Virus record (IMG/VR): IMGVR_UViG_3300036716_000695
Coordinates: 26,103-90,102 of that record
Source: a virus
Direction: 5' to 3' (one strand)
Length of the DNA stretch: 64,000 nt
The notes under the pieces were generated by a model. It did not search any database. It saw only the letters and a program-made list of their open reading frames with translations, and was not told the DNA's origin. The first letter of the stretch is position 1. Each line of letters opens with the position of its first letter. The translations under genes and the position numbers were made by a program. Positions 33,969 through 41,312 of the stretch are shown piece after piece.

Positions 33969-34200
33969 CTAAAATTTCTTGTTCAAAATCTTCATCTATG
34001 AGATTCATGACATCAATATTAACGAAGTTACCTGTTCTATCAAGACCACTATACCATACATGAGTTATATCTGCTGATGGTCCATAACCTGGTGTTCCTG
34101 GATCTCCATTAGAATCATAATATTGATCTGGTTCTCCTGGGTCATAGGTGTACTCAATTGTAACTGATTCACCTGTTTGTGTTATAAGTTCTATTTCCAT
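33952..34200 (-). CDS. Acidic hypothetical protein (82 aa)
   Basis: MEIELITQTGESVTIEYTYD begins a beta-rich, Asp/Gly/Pro-rich protein (PDQYYDSNGDPGTPGYGPS) with an acidic end. No Cys, no helix of length. It overlaps the DUF2459-like gene by 17 bases. Not recognised; perhaps a small inhibitor or decoy (speculative). Confidence 0.62.
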   Translation of the reverse strand: MEIELITQTGESVTIEYTYDPGEPDQYYDSNGDPGTPGYGPSADITHVWYSGLDRTGNFVNIDVMNLIDEDFEQEILDAHEF

Positions 34201-34201
34201 A

Positions 34202-34456
34202 TTACATAAATCTTAGTGCTCCTCCATCAACGTAAACAAACTCTTGCCCACACTCAGTGCACTTAGCATTTGATTCATTACGTAATAAAGAAACTTTGTG
34301 ACAATTAGGACAAGGAGTTTCTCCTTCTTCTATGTATTCTTCTATTGCTTTTCTAGCATAGCTGTGTATCATAGAGTCATGAACACCTTTATAAAAAGTG
34401 TTGTCTGCTTCCATTTCATTTTGTTGCTCAATAAAGAGCTCTTTCATTCTTCCCAT
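34202..34456 (-). CDS. Zinc-ribbon protein (84 aa)
   Basis: C-terminal CPNCHKVSLLRNESNAKCTE plus CGQEF gives a CxxC...CxxC zinc ribbon (about residues 49-69) after a helical charged N-terminus. Strong AAAAAAAGTAAACTATGG leader. Nucleic-acid or protein binding is likely; the partner is unknown. Confidence 0.75.
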   Translation of the reverse strand: MGRMKELFIEQQNEMEADNTFYKGVHDSMIHSYARKAIEEYIEEGETPCPNCHKVSLLRNESNAKCTECGQEFVYVDGGALRFM

Positions 34457-34459
34457 AGT

Positions 34460-34606
34460 TTACTTTTTTTGACTGTCCATCCAGCATCTACTGCTGCAAT
34501 AACTTTCATACTCTGAAAGCTTACCACATTGTAGACACTTATGAACTTTATTAGTTTTAGTTTCTGTCTTTTTATCATCCATCCAACTCCATTCTTGAAT
34601 ACTCAT
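34460..34606 (-). CDS. Small zinc-finger protein (48 aa)
   Basis: MSIQEWSWMDDKKTETKTNK then CLQCGKLSEYESYCSSRC, a CxxC...CxxxC cluster typical of tiny zinc-binding (YacG/zf-TRASH-like) proteins. It is directly behind the SF2 helicase stop (1-base gap) and three bases before the next gene. Confidence 0.68.
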   Translation of the reverse strand: MSIQEWSWMDDKKTETKTNKVHKCLQCGKLSEYESYCSSRCWMDSQKK

Positions 34607-34607
34607 C

Positions 34608-35708
34608 TTAGTTTTTTAAAGGATTGTAAAATTTAATTTTAGAATTGTCAAAATCTTTCAAAGCATTGGTGACCCATGTCTCATCTTGTGTACCTGTATA
34701 ACATAGTATATGACATACTGCTGTTTCAGATGGATTAAGTCTTAGCAATCTACCTATTCTTTGTGAAGATTTTCTCTCATTACCATATGCATGCATAATA
34801 ATACCTTGTTTAAGGTTTGGAATTGTAACACCTTCTGATAATTGTAACACGCATGATAACTTATCAATTCTACCATCAGAGAATAATTCTAGATTCTCTT
34901 CTGATTTTGCATTACCAGAGTGATAACTATGCTTGCATAACTTATCTGCTTGTTTTTGTGTGTTAGCAAATATAATGCACTTACTACCTAAGTTAGAAGT
35001 TAATGATTTAACATAATCTTCTTTAGTAGAATAATCCATCAATGCTTTCATTCTCATGATTGCAGCAAATTGTCTTTGCTTTGGTGTATTGGCATCTGCA
35101 TAACGCTTTGTAGAATAACCATAATCCAAAAATTCTGATGTCCACCAAAAACCTCCATTTTTATTCTTCTTCTTTAATGTCTTAAGTTTAGACAACTGTA
35201 GTTGATGAACAAAAATTTTATAGTTGTTTAGTATTTTAGAATCTGTTGCATCATCTACACTAAATGTAAACTTGATAGGGCAATACTTTTTAACCATTCT
35301 ACCTTTTACAGAATCAGCACGCTTTGGTGGTGTACCTGTTAAACCTAATATTTTACCTGTAAATACAGACAAAAATGGCTCATGTGATTCTAATAAGCTA
35401 TGACATTCATCTAAATAAACTATATCATAGTCATTTGGATTCTGTTTGTTTATAGATAAATATGTTGTAAACGTTATATGTTTAACTAAACCTTCTAAGT
35501 TCATTTTATCTAATTCATCAATCCAAGACTGGGCTACTGAATGTTTTGGTATTACTACCAATGCTTTTATGAAAGGATTATAGTTTCTTTGTAAGTGTTG
35601 TATAGCAATTCTTGTCTTACCTACACCCATAGATATGCCTAAACCACATCTTTTATGTTGTGCAGCTATAGATAATGCATCTGCTTGTACTATTTCTCTT
35701 TTAGTCAT
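34608..35708 (-). CDS. SF2 helicase (DECH type)
   Basis: 366 aa. Motif I GVGKTRIAI, motif II YLDECHSL, motif III LTGTPP, and motif VI SQRIGRLLRL, with motif V LSEGVTIPNL. Two RecA-like domains with a short insertion between them and no extra domains. Similar in layout to UvsW/SNF2-like phage helicases that remodel branched DNA. First protein gene transcribed after the tRNA cluster on the minus strand. Confidence 0.88.
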   Translation of the reverse strand: MTKREIVQADALSIAAQHKRCGLGISMGVGKTRIAIQHLQRNYNPFIKALVVIPKHSVAQSWIDELDKMNLEGLVKHITFTTYLSINKQNPNDYDIVYLDECHSLLESHEPFLSVFTGKILGLTGTPPKRADSVKGRMVKKYCPIKFTFSVDDATDSKILNNYKIFVHQLQLSKLKTLKKKNKNGGFWWTSEFLDYGYSTKRYADANTPKQRQFAAIMRMKALMDYSTKEDYVKSLTSNLGSKCIIFANTQKQADKLCKHSYHSGNAKSEENLELFSDGRIDKLSCVLQLSEGVTIPNLKQGIIMHAYGNERKSSQRIGRLLRLNPSETAVCHILCYTGTQDETWVTNALKDFDNSKIKFYNPLKN

Positions 35709-35749
35709 AATTATTACATGAATTTTTTAATTTTTTAGATTTATAAAGG

Positions 35750-35823
35750 TGCACCCTACAGGACTTGAACCTGTGACCTTTTCATTATGAGTGAATTGCT
35801 CTAACCAACTGAGCTAAGAGTGC
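35750..35823 (-). tRNA. tRNA-Met(CAU)
   Basis: Cloverleaf on the minus strand: acceptor GCACTCT/AGGGTGC, D-arm GCTCAGTTGGTTAGAGC, anticodon loop CTCATAA (anticodon CAT), T-arm ACAGGTTCAAGTCCTGT, discriminator A. CCA is not encoded. It could instead be Ile2(CAU) with lysidine. Confidence 0.93.
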
Positions 35824-35912
35824 TGGTAGCCGGAGTGGGATTTGAACCCACACGGACATTGCTGTCCAAAGGATTTTAAGTCCTTCATGTCTACCAATTT
35901 CATCATCCGGCC
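35824..35912 (-). tRNA. tRNA-Leu(UAA)
   Basis: Acceptor GGCCGGA/TCCGGCT with a G-T closing pair, anticodon loop CTTAAAA (anticodon TAA), a long variable arm (TGGACAGCAATGTCCG) as in Leu tRNAs, and T-arm GTGGGTTCAAATCCCAC. CCA is encoded. Its CCA end abuts the first base of tRNA-Met. Confidence 0.95.
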
Positions 35913-35917
35913 AACAG

Positions 35918-35991
35918 TGATCCCACAAGGACTTGAACCTTGAACCTACAGCTTAGAAGGCTGTTGCTCTATCCAATTGAGCTATAGGACC
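35918..35991 (-). tRNA. tRNA-Arg(UCU)
   Basis: Acceptor GGTCCTA/TGGGATC, D-arm GCTCAATTGGATAGAGC, anticodon arm ACAGC-CTTCTAA-GCTGT (anticodon TCT), T-arm CAAGGTTCAAGTCCTTG, discriminator A. CCA is not encoded. Reads AGA, a common codon in this AT-rich genome. Confidence 0.95.
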
Positions 35992-36003
35992 TGATGATCA
36001 AAT

Positions 36004-36408
36004 TTAAATCCTCTTTTCAGAAAAACCTAATTCTATAGCCTCTTTTGGATGTTCTTCTATCCACATGTGACATGACCTGCATGATGATAGCCAAGTGCTA
36101 ACCTTTAAATGATATTCTCCACGTCCTTTCTTATGATGTACATCTGTAGAATGTAACGTGCAATTGTGCAAAGCTGCTTGACATATTGGATTCTCTTCAA
36201 GAAACTTACGTCTAAGTTTACTGTAAGCTAACTCAATAACTTGCATTTTCTTTGACTTTTGCTTAATGGGTTTTCTCATTAAAGGTTTAGCATCTGAACT
36301 CTTACTTTTGTACCAGCAACTTTTGCAATAACGGCTTCCTTTATCATTTTTCCAGATAAACTGTTCCGTATTGCAATTGTTACATAGTTTCTTTTTTTGT
36401 TGAATCAT
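36004..36408 (-). CDS. HNH-like nuclease with N-terminal zinc finger
   Basis: 134 aa. N-terminal CNNCNTEQFIWKNDKGSRYC plus KSC gives a CxxC...CxxC finger. A long basic linker follows, then VHHKKGRGEYHL, LSSCRSCHMWIEEHPKEAIE, the ...HH..GR....L..C..CH..I..HP pattern of HNH (NinG-like) nucleases. Probably a recombination or junction nuclease. It lies just upstream of the tRNA cluster, with its ATG overlapping the previous stop (ATGA). Confidence 0.72.
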   Translation of the reverse strand: MIQQKKKLCNNCNTEQFIWKNDKGSRYCKSCWYKSKSSDAKPLMRKPIKQKSKKMQVIELAYSKLRRKFLEENPICQAALHNCTLHSTDVHHKKGRGEYHLKVSTWLSSCRSCHMWIEEHPKEAIELGFSEKRI

Positions 36409-36947
36409 GCTTTCAACTTTTTCTGATTGTCATTTGGACTTAAAGTTAAGTAATTTGCTGGTAATAAACCCTTTGACATGAATAAAAGTATCACATCTTC
36501 ATATACTATACCTAAATCTTTAAAAGACATTGTGTTATTATAGTCTTCTAAATACTCATCAACCGGTATAGATATCAAGAATTCAACTGATTTACCTTTA
36601 AATGTTCTTTTAAAGTAGTTGTTGATCTTTTTACTGCAAATCATTTGTTTCCAGGCATTAATTTCCCTTTGACCTCTTCTCCAAACTTTAGAGATTCTTC
36701 TTTTCTTATCCCAATGTAATTTTTCAACCTCAGCTTTATCATACACGTTTAACCCATGTAACACTCTCTTAAACAAGAAGTGTTGGTATGAATTTAACTT
36801 GGTATACTCAAAGTTGTTAATAATTGTAGGTGGATGTAACTGATATTCATCAAGTATTCCATAATAGTGGTAACGTTGAAGTCTTTTACTTAGGAGATCT
36901 TTACTTTCATTTTGTTTTAGTTGTTTTAATTGTTCTTGAGATAGCAT
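36405..36947 (-). CDS. Hypothetical protein (180 aa)
   Basis: Basic, helical protein (SKDLLSKRLQRYHYYGIL, WDKKRRISKVWRRGQREINA, KKINNYFKRTF). No domain recognised; possibly nucleic-acid binding. Coupled to the HNH-like gene. Confidence 0.62.
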   Translation of the reverse strand: MLSQEQLKQLKQNESKDLLSKRLQRYHYYGILDEYQLHPPTIINNFEYTKLNSYQHFLFKRVLHGLNVYDKAEVEKLHWDKKRRISKVWRRGQREINAWKQMICSKKINNYFKRTFKGKSVEFLISIPVDEYLEDYNNTMSFKDLGIVYEDVILLFMSKGLLPANYLTLSPNDNQKKLKA

Positions 36948-36987
36948 ACATATAGTTTTAATTTTTATTTAATATAATTCTAGATTT

Positions 36988-37037
36988 AATAATAAAAAAA
37001 GGGACTATCACACTATTTCTAGTGGTCAAGTCCCTTT
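36988..37037 (-). terminator. Intrinsic terminator (minus strand)
   Basis: Long hairpin: AAAGGGACT / AGTCCCTTT outer stem (9 bp) with an inner CACTA / TAGTG stem, followed by TTTTATTATT on the minus strand. It ends the 37063-37632 transcript. Confidence 0.9.
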
Positions 37038-37062
37038 TCAGTCATCCTTCAGAGATGTTTAT

Positions 37063-37632
37063 TTAGAGTTCAAATGTCTCTTCTTCTTCTACTACTAATT
37101 CTTCTGCTTTCTCATCAACAATTTCATCTTCTACTTTTTCTTCTGATGAGTCAAATCCAAATGCCTCAGCTGTTGTAGCTTTCTTTGGTTTTTTCTCTAA
37201 GTTAAATGAAGTTGAAGCGTTTGCTTCTTTTATTGCAGCACCATTATTATGAGCTAACAATACATCCTCCGCTGTTGCATCAGCAACAAAAAAGGTTTTC
37301 CTATAAATAGGTTCTCCATCAACACAACAGATAATACCTGTATCACCTGCATACTTTAGGTCTCTATCAGGATCATTAGTTGAAAATGCATCAAATTGTT
37401 CTTTGATGATGATTTTACCTGGTAATGTTGTCATAGATTCTAAACCAATAGATTGTAGATCTTCTAATTTACCATGTAATAATGTACTTATGTTTGATTT
37501 CTTAACCCAACCTCCATTACCAAAGGTAACTCTGTCTTGTTGTAATCTTACATAACCGTACTCTGAACTTGTGCTTGATTGGCGGATAACATTTCCCATG
37601 TCATCAGCAATGATGTTTACTTTACTTTGCAT
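37063..37632 (-). CDS. Abundant early protein with acidic tail (189 aa)
   Basis: Beta-rich N-terminal ~130 residues (NIIADDMGNVIRQSSTSSEY, GYVRLQQDRVTF), then a long disordered acidic tail (EEKVEDEIVDEKAEELVVEE) ending TFEL. A strong leader (AAAAAGCAAAAATTATG) and its own strong terminator suggest high expression. The acidic/aromatic end is like that of SSB-type proteins; a second ssDNA-binding or DNA-mimic role is possible. Not recognised by family. Confidence 0.6.
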   Translation of the reverse strand: MQSKVNIIADDMGNVIRQSSTSSEYGYVRLQQDRVTFGNGGWVKKSNISTLLHGKLEDLQSIGLESMTTLPGKIIIKEQFDAFSTNDPDRDLKYAGDTGIICCVDGEPIYRKTFFVADATAEDVLLAHNNGAAIKEANASTSFNLEKKPKKATTAEAFGFDSSEEKVEDEIVDEKAEELVVEEEETFEL

Positions 37633-37684
37633 AATTTTTGCTTTTTAAAATTTAATAAAATGTGTGAATGATTCTGTCTATCTT

Positions 37685-37954
37685 TTAGACATCATCTGGA
37701 TGAAAATACGGGTCCTCCAATTTCTCTGAACTATCTATCTCATCTAAAGATCTAGAATCTTCAATGATCCTTTCAGGATCTTCATCAGGTTCTTTCTCTT
37801 GTGTTCCAGAAAATTGATTGTAAAAAGGATTACCCACTTCTTTGGTATATACTCCACCTAAACCATTGAGGTCATTTATCTCATCATCTGATAAAGATAA
37901 ATATTGCTCAACTGAACATTCTATTATGCGTCCATTAGGTAACTGTATTATCAT
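37685..37954 (-). CDS. Acidic hypothetical protein (89 aa)
   Basis: N-terminal MIIQLPNGRIIECSVEQYLS resembles the start of small phage proteins seen near replication genes; the rest is acidic and disordered (EKEPDEDPERIIEDSRSLDE). A CAAAAATA box upstream (37977) reads TATTTTTG on the minus strand. Confidence 0.62.
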   Translation of the reverse strand: MIIQLPNGRIIECSVEQYLSLSDDEINDLNGLGGVYTKEVGNPFYNQFSGTQEKEPDEDPERIIEDSRSLDEIDSSEKLEDPYFHPDDV

Positions 37955-37976
37955 TTTATTTGCTAAGTAAGTTTAA

Positions 37977-37984
37977 CAAAAATA
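37977..37984 (-). promoter_or_regulatory. Possible -7 box TATTTTTG
   Basis: Matches TAnnTTTG on the minus strand 23 bases before the ATG at 37954. No good TTG partner is seen at the right distance, so confidence is low. Confidence 0.35.
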
Positions 37985-38068
37985 TGATAATTTATGTATC
38001 TAATATAACATAATAAGGATGTCTTTTATTATTAGGAGTAAAAAGTCTGCATATATATAGCTAACAGG

Positions 38069-38317
38069 TTATTTTATTATTAGCTTTCTACCTACTCTTT
38101 TAATATAATCTTGGTCTTTCAGTTCTTTTATCAGTCTCTTTGTGGTTCTTTGACTTATATTTAAGTCATCCGCTAATGTTGATATAGAAGGAAAACAAGA
38201 TCTTTGTTTGTTTGCATAACATGCTAAAACTGAGTATAGTGCTTTAGCTTTTATTGATAAGTCTGGTGACAATATAACCTCACGGCTAACTACACCAAAT
38301 CTATAATTCTGTGACAT
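38069..38317 (-). CDS. Helix-turn-helix protein, HTH_36-like (82 aa)
   Basis: VILSPDLSIKAKALYSVLAC then CFPSISTLADDLNISQRTTK and RLIKELKDQDYIKRVG form the winged helix typical of HTH_36 (replication/regulatory) proteins. Consists of the DNA-binding domain only. Probably an early regulator or an initiator piece. It overlaps the 61-aa gene by 17 bases. Confidence 0.8.
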   Translation of the reverse strand: MSQNYRFGVVSREVILSPDLSIKAKALYSVLACYANKQRSCFPSISTLADDLNISQRTTKRLIKELKDQDYIKRVGRKLIIK

Positions 38318-38486
38318 GTTTAGACATGATGATCAATAAAGCAAAGTTATGATCTACTTCATTACTTAGTTCATCATCTCTCATACCGTATCTATCATTC
38401 ATCATCTTACCAAAAGGTATTGACCTATCACTCTTTAACCACTTGTTATACTCACTGGTTAATAATTCACTAGTTATTGTTGCCAT
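38301..38486 (-). CDS. Hypothetical protein (61 aa)
   Basis: Helical, with a SDRSIPFGKMMNDRYGMRDD segment. It precedes and overlaps the HTH protein, so it is probably coupled. Unknown. Confidence 0.55.
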   Translation of the reverse strand: MATITSELLTSEYNKWLKSDRSIPFGKMMNDRYGMRDDELSNEVDHNFALLIIMSKHVTEL

Positions 38487-38495
38487 GTCTTGATT

Positions 38496-39044
38496 TTAAA
38501 TTGATATTTCATTGATATCAGTTCCATTAATTTCACTGAATAATTCTGTTTGAACTACTTTATTAAAGAAAGGGATAGTCTTTTTATCTACTACCTCAAT
38601 GTCAAATGTATTAATTTTTACTGACTCTTCTTTTATAACCTGGTTCTCTACATCATAATAATAAAGCATTACCTCCATATCTATATGATACGGATCAAAC
38701 CCATCACTCCATGAACCATCTGATTTAATTCTACCATAGACATAACCATCCATAGTACCAAGACCTTTATCAATTAGGACATCCCATTCAAAGTGTGAAC
38801 CTGCATGATAGTTTGGTGGTTTTACTTTAACAATATCACCTATCTCTAAAGTTTTAATTTCTTTATAAGATAAAACACTGTTTAAAACAAAACTCATATG
38901 TGCGTCACTTAATCCTTCATTAAGGATATTCATGATATGCACAATATTTTCAGGATTAGACAACTTTGATTTGTTGATTATCCCATATATAATTTCTTTA
39001 GTTGTTTTTTCTGATATTACGTATGTTGTACTTGTTCTTCCCAT
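38496..39044 (-). CDS. Hypothetical protein (182 aa)
   Basis: The start is taken at MGRTSTTYVISEKTTKE (39044) because the earlier in-frame ATG sits inside a perfect inverted repeat (39061-39100), and this one has a TTAAAATTAAATCAATGG leader. The middle has IGDIVKVKPPNYHAGSHFEW, a small beta-barrel-like segment, and the C-terminus is beta-rich and acidic. Not recognised. Confidence 0.6.
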   Translation of the reverse strand: MGRTSTTYVISEKTTKEIIYGIINKSKLSNPENIVHIMNILNEGLSDAHMSFVLNSVLSYKEIKTLEIGDIVKVKPPNYHAGSHFEWDVLIDKGLGTMDGYVYGRIKSDGSWSDGFDPYHIDMEVMLYYYDVENQVIKEESVKINTFDIEVVDKKTIPFFNKVVQTELFSEINGTDINEISI

Positions 39045-39060
39045 TGATTTAATTTTAATA

Positions 39061-39100
39061 AACATAGTGGGCCAATACTAATGATTGAACCCACTATGTT
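39061..39100. repeat. Perfect 11-bp inverted repeat
   Basis: AACATAGTGGG and CCCACTATGTT separated by 18 bases, just upstream of the 182-aa gene. On the minus strand it is followed by TATTAAAATT, so it may act as terminator/attenuator or as a binding site for a dimeric regulator. Confidence 0.75.
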
Positions 39101-39211
39101 AGGTTACCACTAACCATATATGCTGTGTATTTCCCTAGCCTTACTACCTAGTAATAATATATATAATAATACTGGTGTTGTTAGGGTGTCAGGTGTGGCA
39201 CTTTTAATTTG

Positions 39212-39547
39212 TTAAACTTGTTGTTTTATCTCCAATGACACAAATGGGATAAATATAATTACAGAAAAATCTTTTCCATGATAACCAAGGTCAACACCTA
39301 TTCCTATACCAACTAATGGTAGAAACTCTATGTCAAACTTTGGTAGCATACTTACCCTTGGCAGATAATAATATACTATAATTGCTAATATCAATACTGT
39401 AAAGTAAGATAATATAAGTCCCGTCCACACTAATGGTGTAGATATGAACCCATCATTAAATACGATTGCTGCAAATGTTACTGTTGCTAATATAGGTTGT
39501 ACTACAACGAATATTATTTTAATAAGTGATCTAAGAAATTTTTTCAT
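39212..39547 (-). CDS. Membrane protein (111 aa)
   Basis: MKKFLRSLIKIIFVVVQPIL starts a protein with two or three membrane segments (about residues 8-28 and 41-61) and a further hydrophobic C-terminal region (FSVIIFIPFVSLEIKQQV). No family recognised. Part of a block of early envelope proteins at 39.2-40.3 kb. Confidence 0.6.
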   Translation of the reverse strand: MKKFLRSLIKIIFVVVQPILATVTFAAIVFNDGFISTPLVWTGLILSYFTVLILAIIVYYYLPRVSMLPKFDIEFLPLVGIGIGVDLGYHGKDFSVIIFIPFVSLEIKQQV

Positions 39548-39551
39548 GGCT

Positions 39552-39836
39552 TTATTTATTATAGGATTGACAATAGTTTATATATTCTACCATAGAGAAT
39601 CTTTTTACCTCTATTAGGTTGTTGTCCAAGGCCAGTGTTCTTAACTCATTATTGTTAATTAACTCTGCGTTTAAATCTTCCATTAGTGGTGATTCAAGTT
39701 CATTACGTTTGATTACGAAATGTTGTTCTCCTGTAAATAGGTTAACTGTTGGACTTTCAATGTTAGTATACATTAGTATACCAATTTTGTTGTTGTGCTG
39801 AACAAATTGTTCAGGATTAATGATTTTTACTTGCAT
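39552..39836 (-). CDS. Hypothetical protein (94 aa)
   Basis: MQVKIINPEQFVQHNNKIGI, then alternating strands and helices, ending VEYINYCQSYNK. Four bases before the membrane protein gene. Unknown. Confidence 0.58.
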   Translation of the reverse strand: MQVKIINPEQFVQHNNKIGILMYTNIESPTVNLFTGEQHFVIKRNELESPLMEDLNAELINNNELRTLALDNNLIEVKRFSMVEYINYCQSYNK

Positions 39837-39857
39837 GGTTTTGTGGTATTAATTAAT

Positions 39858-39883
39858 AAAAAAAGGGATAGACTATCTACCCC
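39858..39883 (-). terminator. Intrinsic terminator at lipoprotein stop
   Basis: On the minus strand GGGGTAGA / TCTATCCC (8 bp, one G-T) with a TAG triloop that is also the stop codon, followed by seven T. Confidence 0.85.
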
Positions 39884-40046
39884 ATTTAGAACGTTTGTGT
39901 TTTTTCTTGGATACCCAATAGTTTTTCTTGGCCCAAGCTTTTTTGTTTTTTGATGTCCCACATCTATTACGTGTGGATCCACATGATTGTAATACTGGTC
40001 CTCCAATAAAGAGTAATAGCATTAGATAAAGAAACTTTCTTTTCAT
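39873..40046 (-). CDS. Predicted small lipoprotein (57 aa)
   Basis: MKRKFLYLMLLLFIGG then PVLQSCGSTR: a type II signal peptide with lipobox LQSC (lipidated Cys at 22), followed by a short strongly basic mature part (KNKKAWAKKNYWVSKKKHKR). Bacteroidota phages often carry such mini-lipoproteins. A surface or periplasmic role such as superinfection exclusion or Rz1-like lysis is possible. Leader CCTTAAACTATG. Confidence 0.72.
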   Translation of the reverse strand: MKRKFLYLMLLLFIGGPVLQSCGSTRNRCGTSKNKKAWAKKNYWVSKKKHKRSKWGR

Positions 40047-40056
40047 AGTTTAAGGA

Positions 40057-40263
40057 TTAGTGATTAAGTTTTTCATTTACGTCTTGACCAACGAATATTG
40101 CTGGTAACCATCCAAAGATTACTGATACCCCTATGGTTGCACCATGGCCAAAGCATTCTTTAAATGTCCAAGTATCTTCTAGATACCATACGATTGTATT
40201 TATAAATATTACAGTTAGGATAAATGTTGTTACTGTTGCCAACATGATTTTAGAATTTTTCAT
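40057..40263 (-). CDS. Small membrane protein (68 aa)
   Basis: Two membrane segments (about residues 7-27, TVTTFILTVIFINTIVWYL, and 43-60, IGVSVIFGWLPAIFVG) and a charged end. First gene after the non-coding control region on the minus strand, so probably transcribed very early. Confidence 0.62.
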   Translation of the reverse strand: MKNSKIMLATVTTFILTVIFINTIVWYLEDTWTFKECFGHGATIGVSVIFGWLPAIFVGQDVNEKLNH

Positions 40264-40291
40264 TTGATTTAATGTTAGTGGTTAAAAATAA

Positions 40292-40366
40292 CTTAGAGTG
40301 CTTATCCATTATTGGCTGACACTATTACAGAATAGTCAGTGGTATTGCGTGACTCATTGCTCTAAG
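40292..40366 (-). ncRNA. Foldable 75-nt segment (possible structured 5' leader)
   Basis: CTTAGAG and CTCTAAG can close a stem around an inner hairpin CTGAC-TATT / AATA-GTCAG (2-nt bulge, 4-nt loop). It ends 29 bases before the ATG at 40263 on the minus strand, so it would lie in the 5' UTR of the envelope-protein operon. No known riboswitch recognised. Confidence 0.4.
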
Positions 40367-40621
40367 CTTTTGATTTTAATATTGCGGGTAATATGATACT
40401 ATTCCTATAGAGGAAGAGACAACAACTACTCATGTTATATTGTTGAGTGTAATTGTTACTCTTGTAGTATTGTTAGCTATATTTATATATATAGGGTCCA
40501 GTTATTATTTTAATGGCCTTAAAGGTATATTATATGGCTTATATGATGTCATCTTCATTGTGCAACACCCAAATAAATAATTTTTACATAACTAATTACT
40601 AATTATTAGTAAGATGCAGAG

Positions 40622-40638
40622 ATTAGTTGGGGAGCAGA
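40622..40638 (+). repeat. 17-bp direct repeat, left copy
   Basis: ATTAGTTGGGGAGCAGA, identical to the copy at 41142-41158 except one base (T/C). G-rich sequence in very AT-rich DNA. Confidence 0.8.
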
Positions 40639-40720
40639 GGTTGATATTGGAAGATGAGCAGAAATAGAGGTAAAGAATTGGTTAATGTAACATAGGAATT
40701 GTAACAATGGTTATTATAAT

Positions 40721-40742
40721 GACCGTGCTTTTACACACGGCC
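40721..40742 (-). terminator. Hairpin after the 109-aa gene
   Basis: On the minus strand GGCCGTG / CACGGTC pair (one G-T) with an 8-nt loop, right after the stop at 40750. No T tract, so it may be a 3' stabilising hairpin instead of a full terminator. Confidence 0.5.
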
Positions 40743-40749
40743 ATTAAGA

Positions 40750-41079
40750 TTATACTGCTTCCACCCACATTAGTGTTGTGAGTTCTCCGGTTCTCAGGTC
40801 CGTTACTGCATTATCTGACATACGGAATCCAGGCATCTCTTGTCCAGGCTCTAATTTTTTCATTAGCTCTTGGATTGTTGGATGATTAGCTCTCATTACC
40901 AGATTGGTTTCTGGGTCTATAAGAGATAATTGACCGAAGGTAATATTACCTTGAGTTCTACTACCCACAGCAAGACCAGCAAGTGTAGTCTTTTTGTTTG
41001 TGATTGGTGTTGATGTACACTGAATCATTGCTGAGCCTGTTGACTCATTGATTTGTACTTTTCTGAAGAATACTGACAT
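40750..41079 (-). CDS. Small protein inside the control region (109 aa)
   Basis: Beta-rich, Thr/Asn-rich protein: FFRKVQINESTGSAMIQCTS, LAVGSRTQGNITFGQLSLID, then FRMSDNAVTDLRTGELTTLM. No catalytic motif. It is the first gene of the minus arm, isolated between two copies of the 17-bp repeat, with a hairpin at its end. Likely an immediate-early product. Not recognised; may be a small ssDNA/RNA-binding or capsid-like fold. Confidence 0.6.
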   Translation of the reverse strand: MSVFFRKVQINESTGSAMIQCTSTPITNKKTTLAGLAVGSRTQGNITFGQLSLIDPETNLVMRANHPTIQELMKKLEPGQEMPGFRMSDNAVTDLRTGELTTLMWVEAV

Positions 41080-41141
41080 AATTTATGAATTTAAAATAAT
41101 TATGGATACCACTTACATACGGGGGTACCCTATCCGCAATA

Positions 41142-41158
41142 ATTAGCTGGGGAGCAGA
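41142..41158 (+). repeat. 17-bp direct repeat, right copy
   Basis: ATTAGCTGGGGAGCAGA, 520 bases after the left copy. Nearby are two G-rich GGGGGTAC boxes (41121-41128 and 41209-41216). Confidence 0.8.
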
Positions 41159-41293
41159 ATAGTAGATCCTCTTCAGAATGCCAAACACAAAACTTTTACA
41201 ATACCGTGGGGGGTACAAAAATTAAAAATAAAATTTTTTTTAATCTGGTGAAACTGGGAAATATGGAATTTAATTTTCAACCCTCACAAATAA

Positions 41294-41312
41294 TTTGTAT
41301 ATTAATTATATA
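41294..41312 (+). promoter_or_regulatory. Late-type promoter motif, copy 3
   Basis: TTTGTATATTAATTATATA starts 46 bases before the ATG at 41340, the first gene of the late arm. The rest of 41080-41293 carries no gene, only the right repeat copy and G-rich boxes. Confidence 0.75.

Larger units (their letters stand above)
40264..40749. other. Non-coding control region, left half
   Basis: 486 bases without a credible gene; all frames hold only very short frames. It contains a foldable segment (40292-40366), the left copy of a 17-bp direct repeat (40622-40638), a TATATATATAG tract (40481-40495) and a small hairpin at 40721. Candidate origin and/or early control region, at the point where the minus-strand early arm begins. 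Confidence 0.7.

Noticed and set aside
40540-40610. Mini frames of 17-22 codons in the control region
   Set aside because: No leader, no coupling, no protein-like features; the region is better explained as control DNA.
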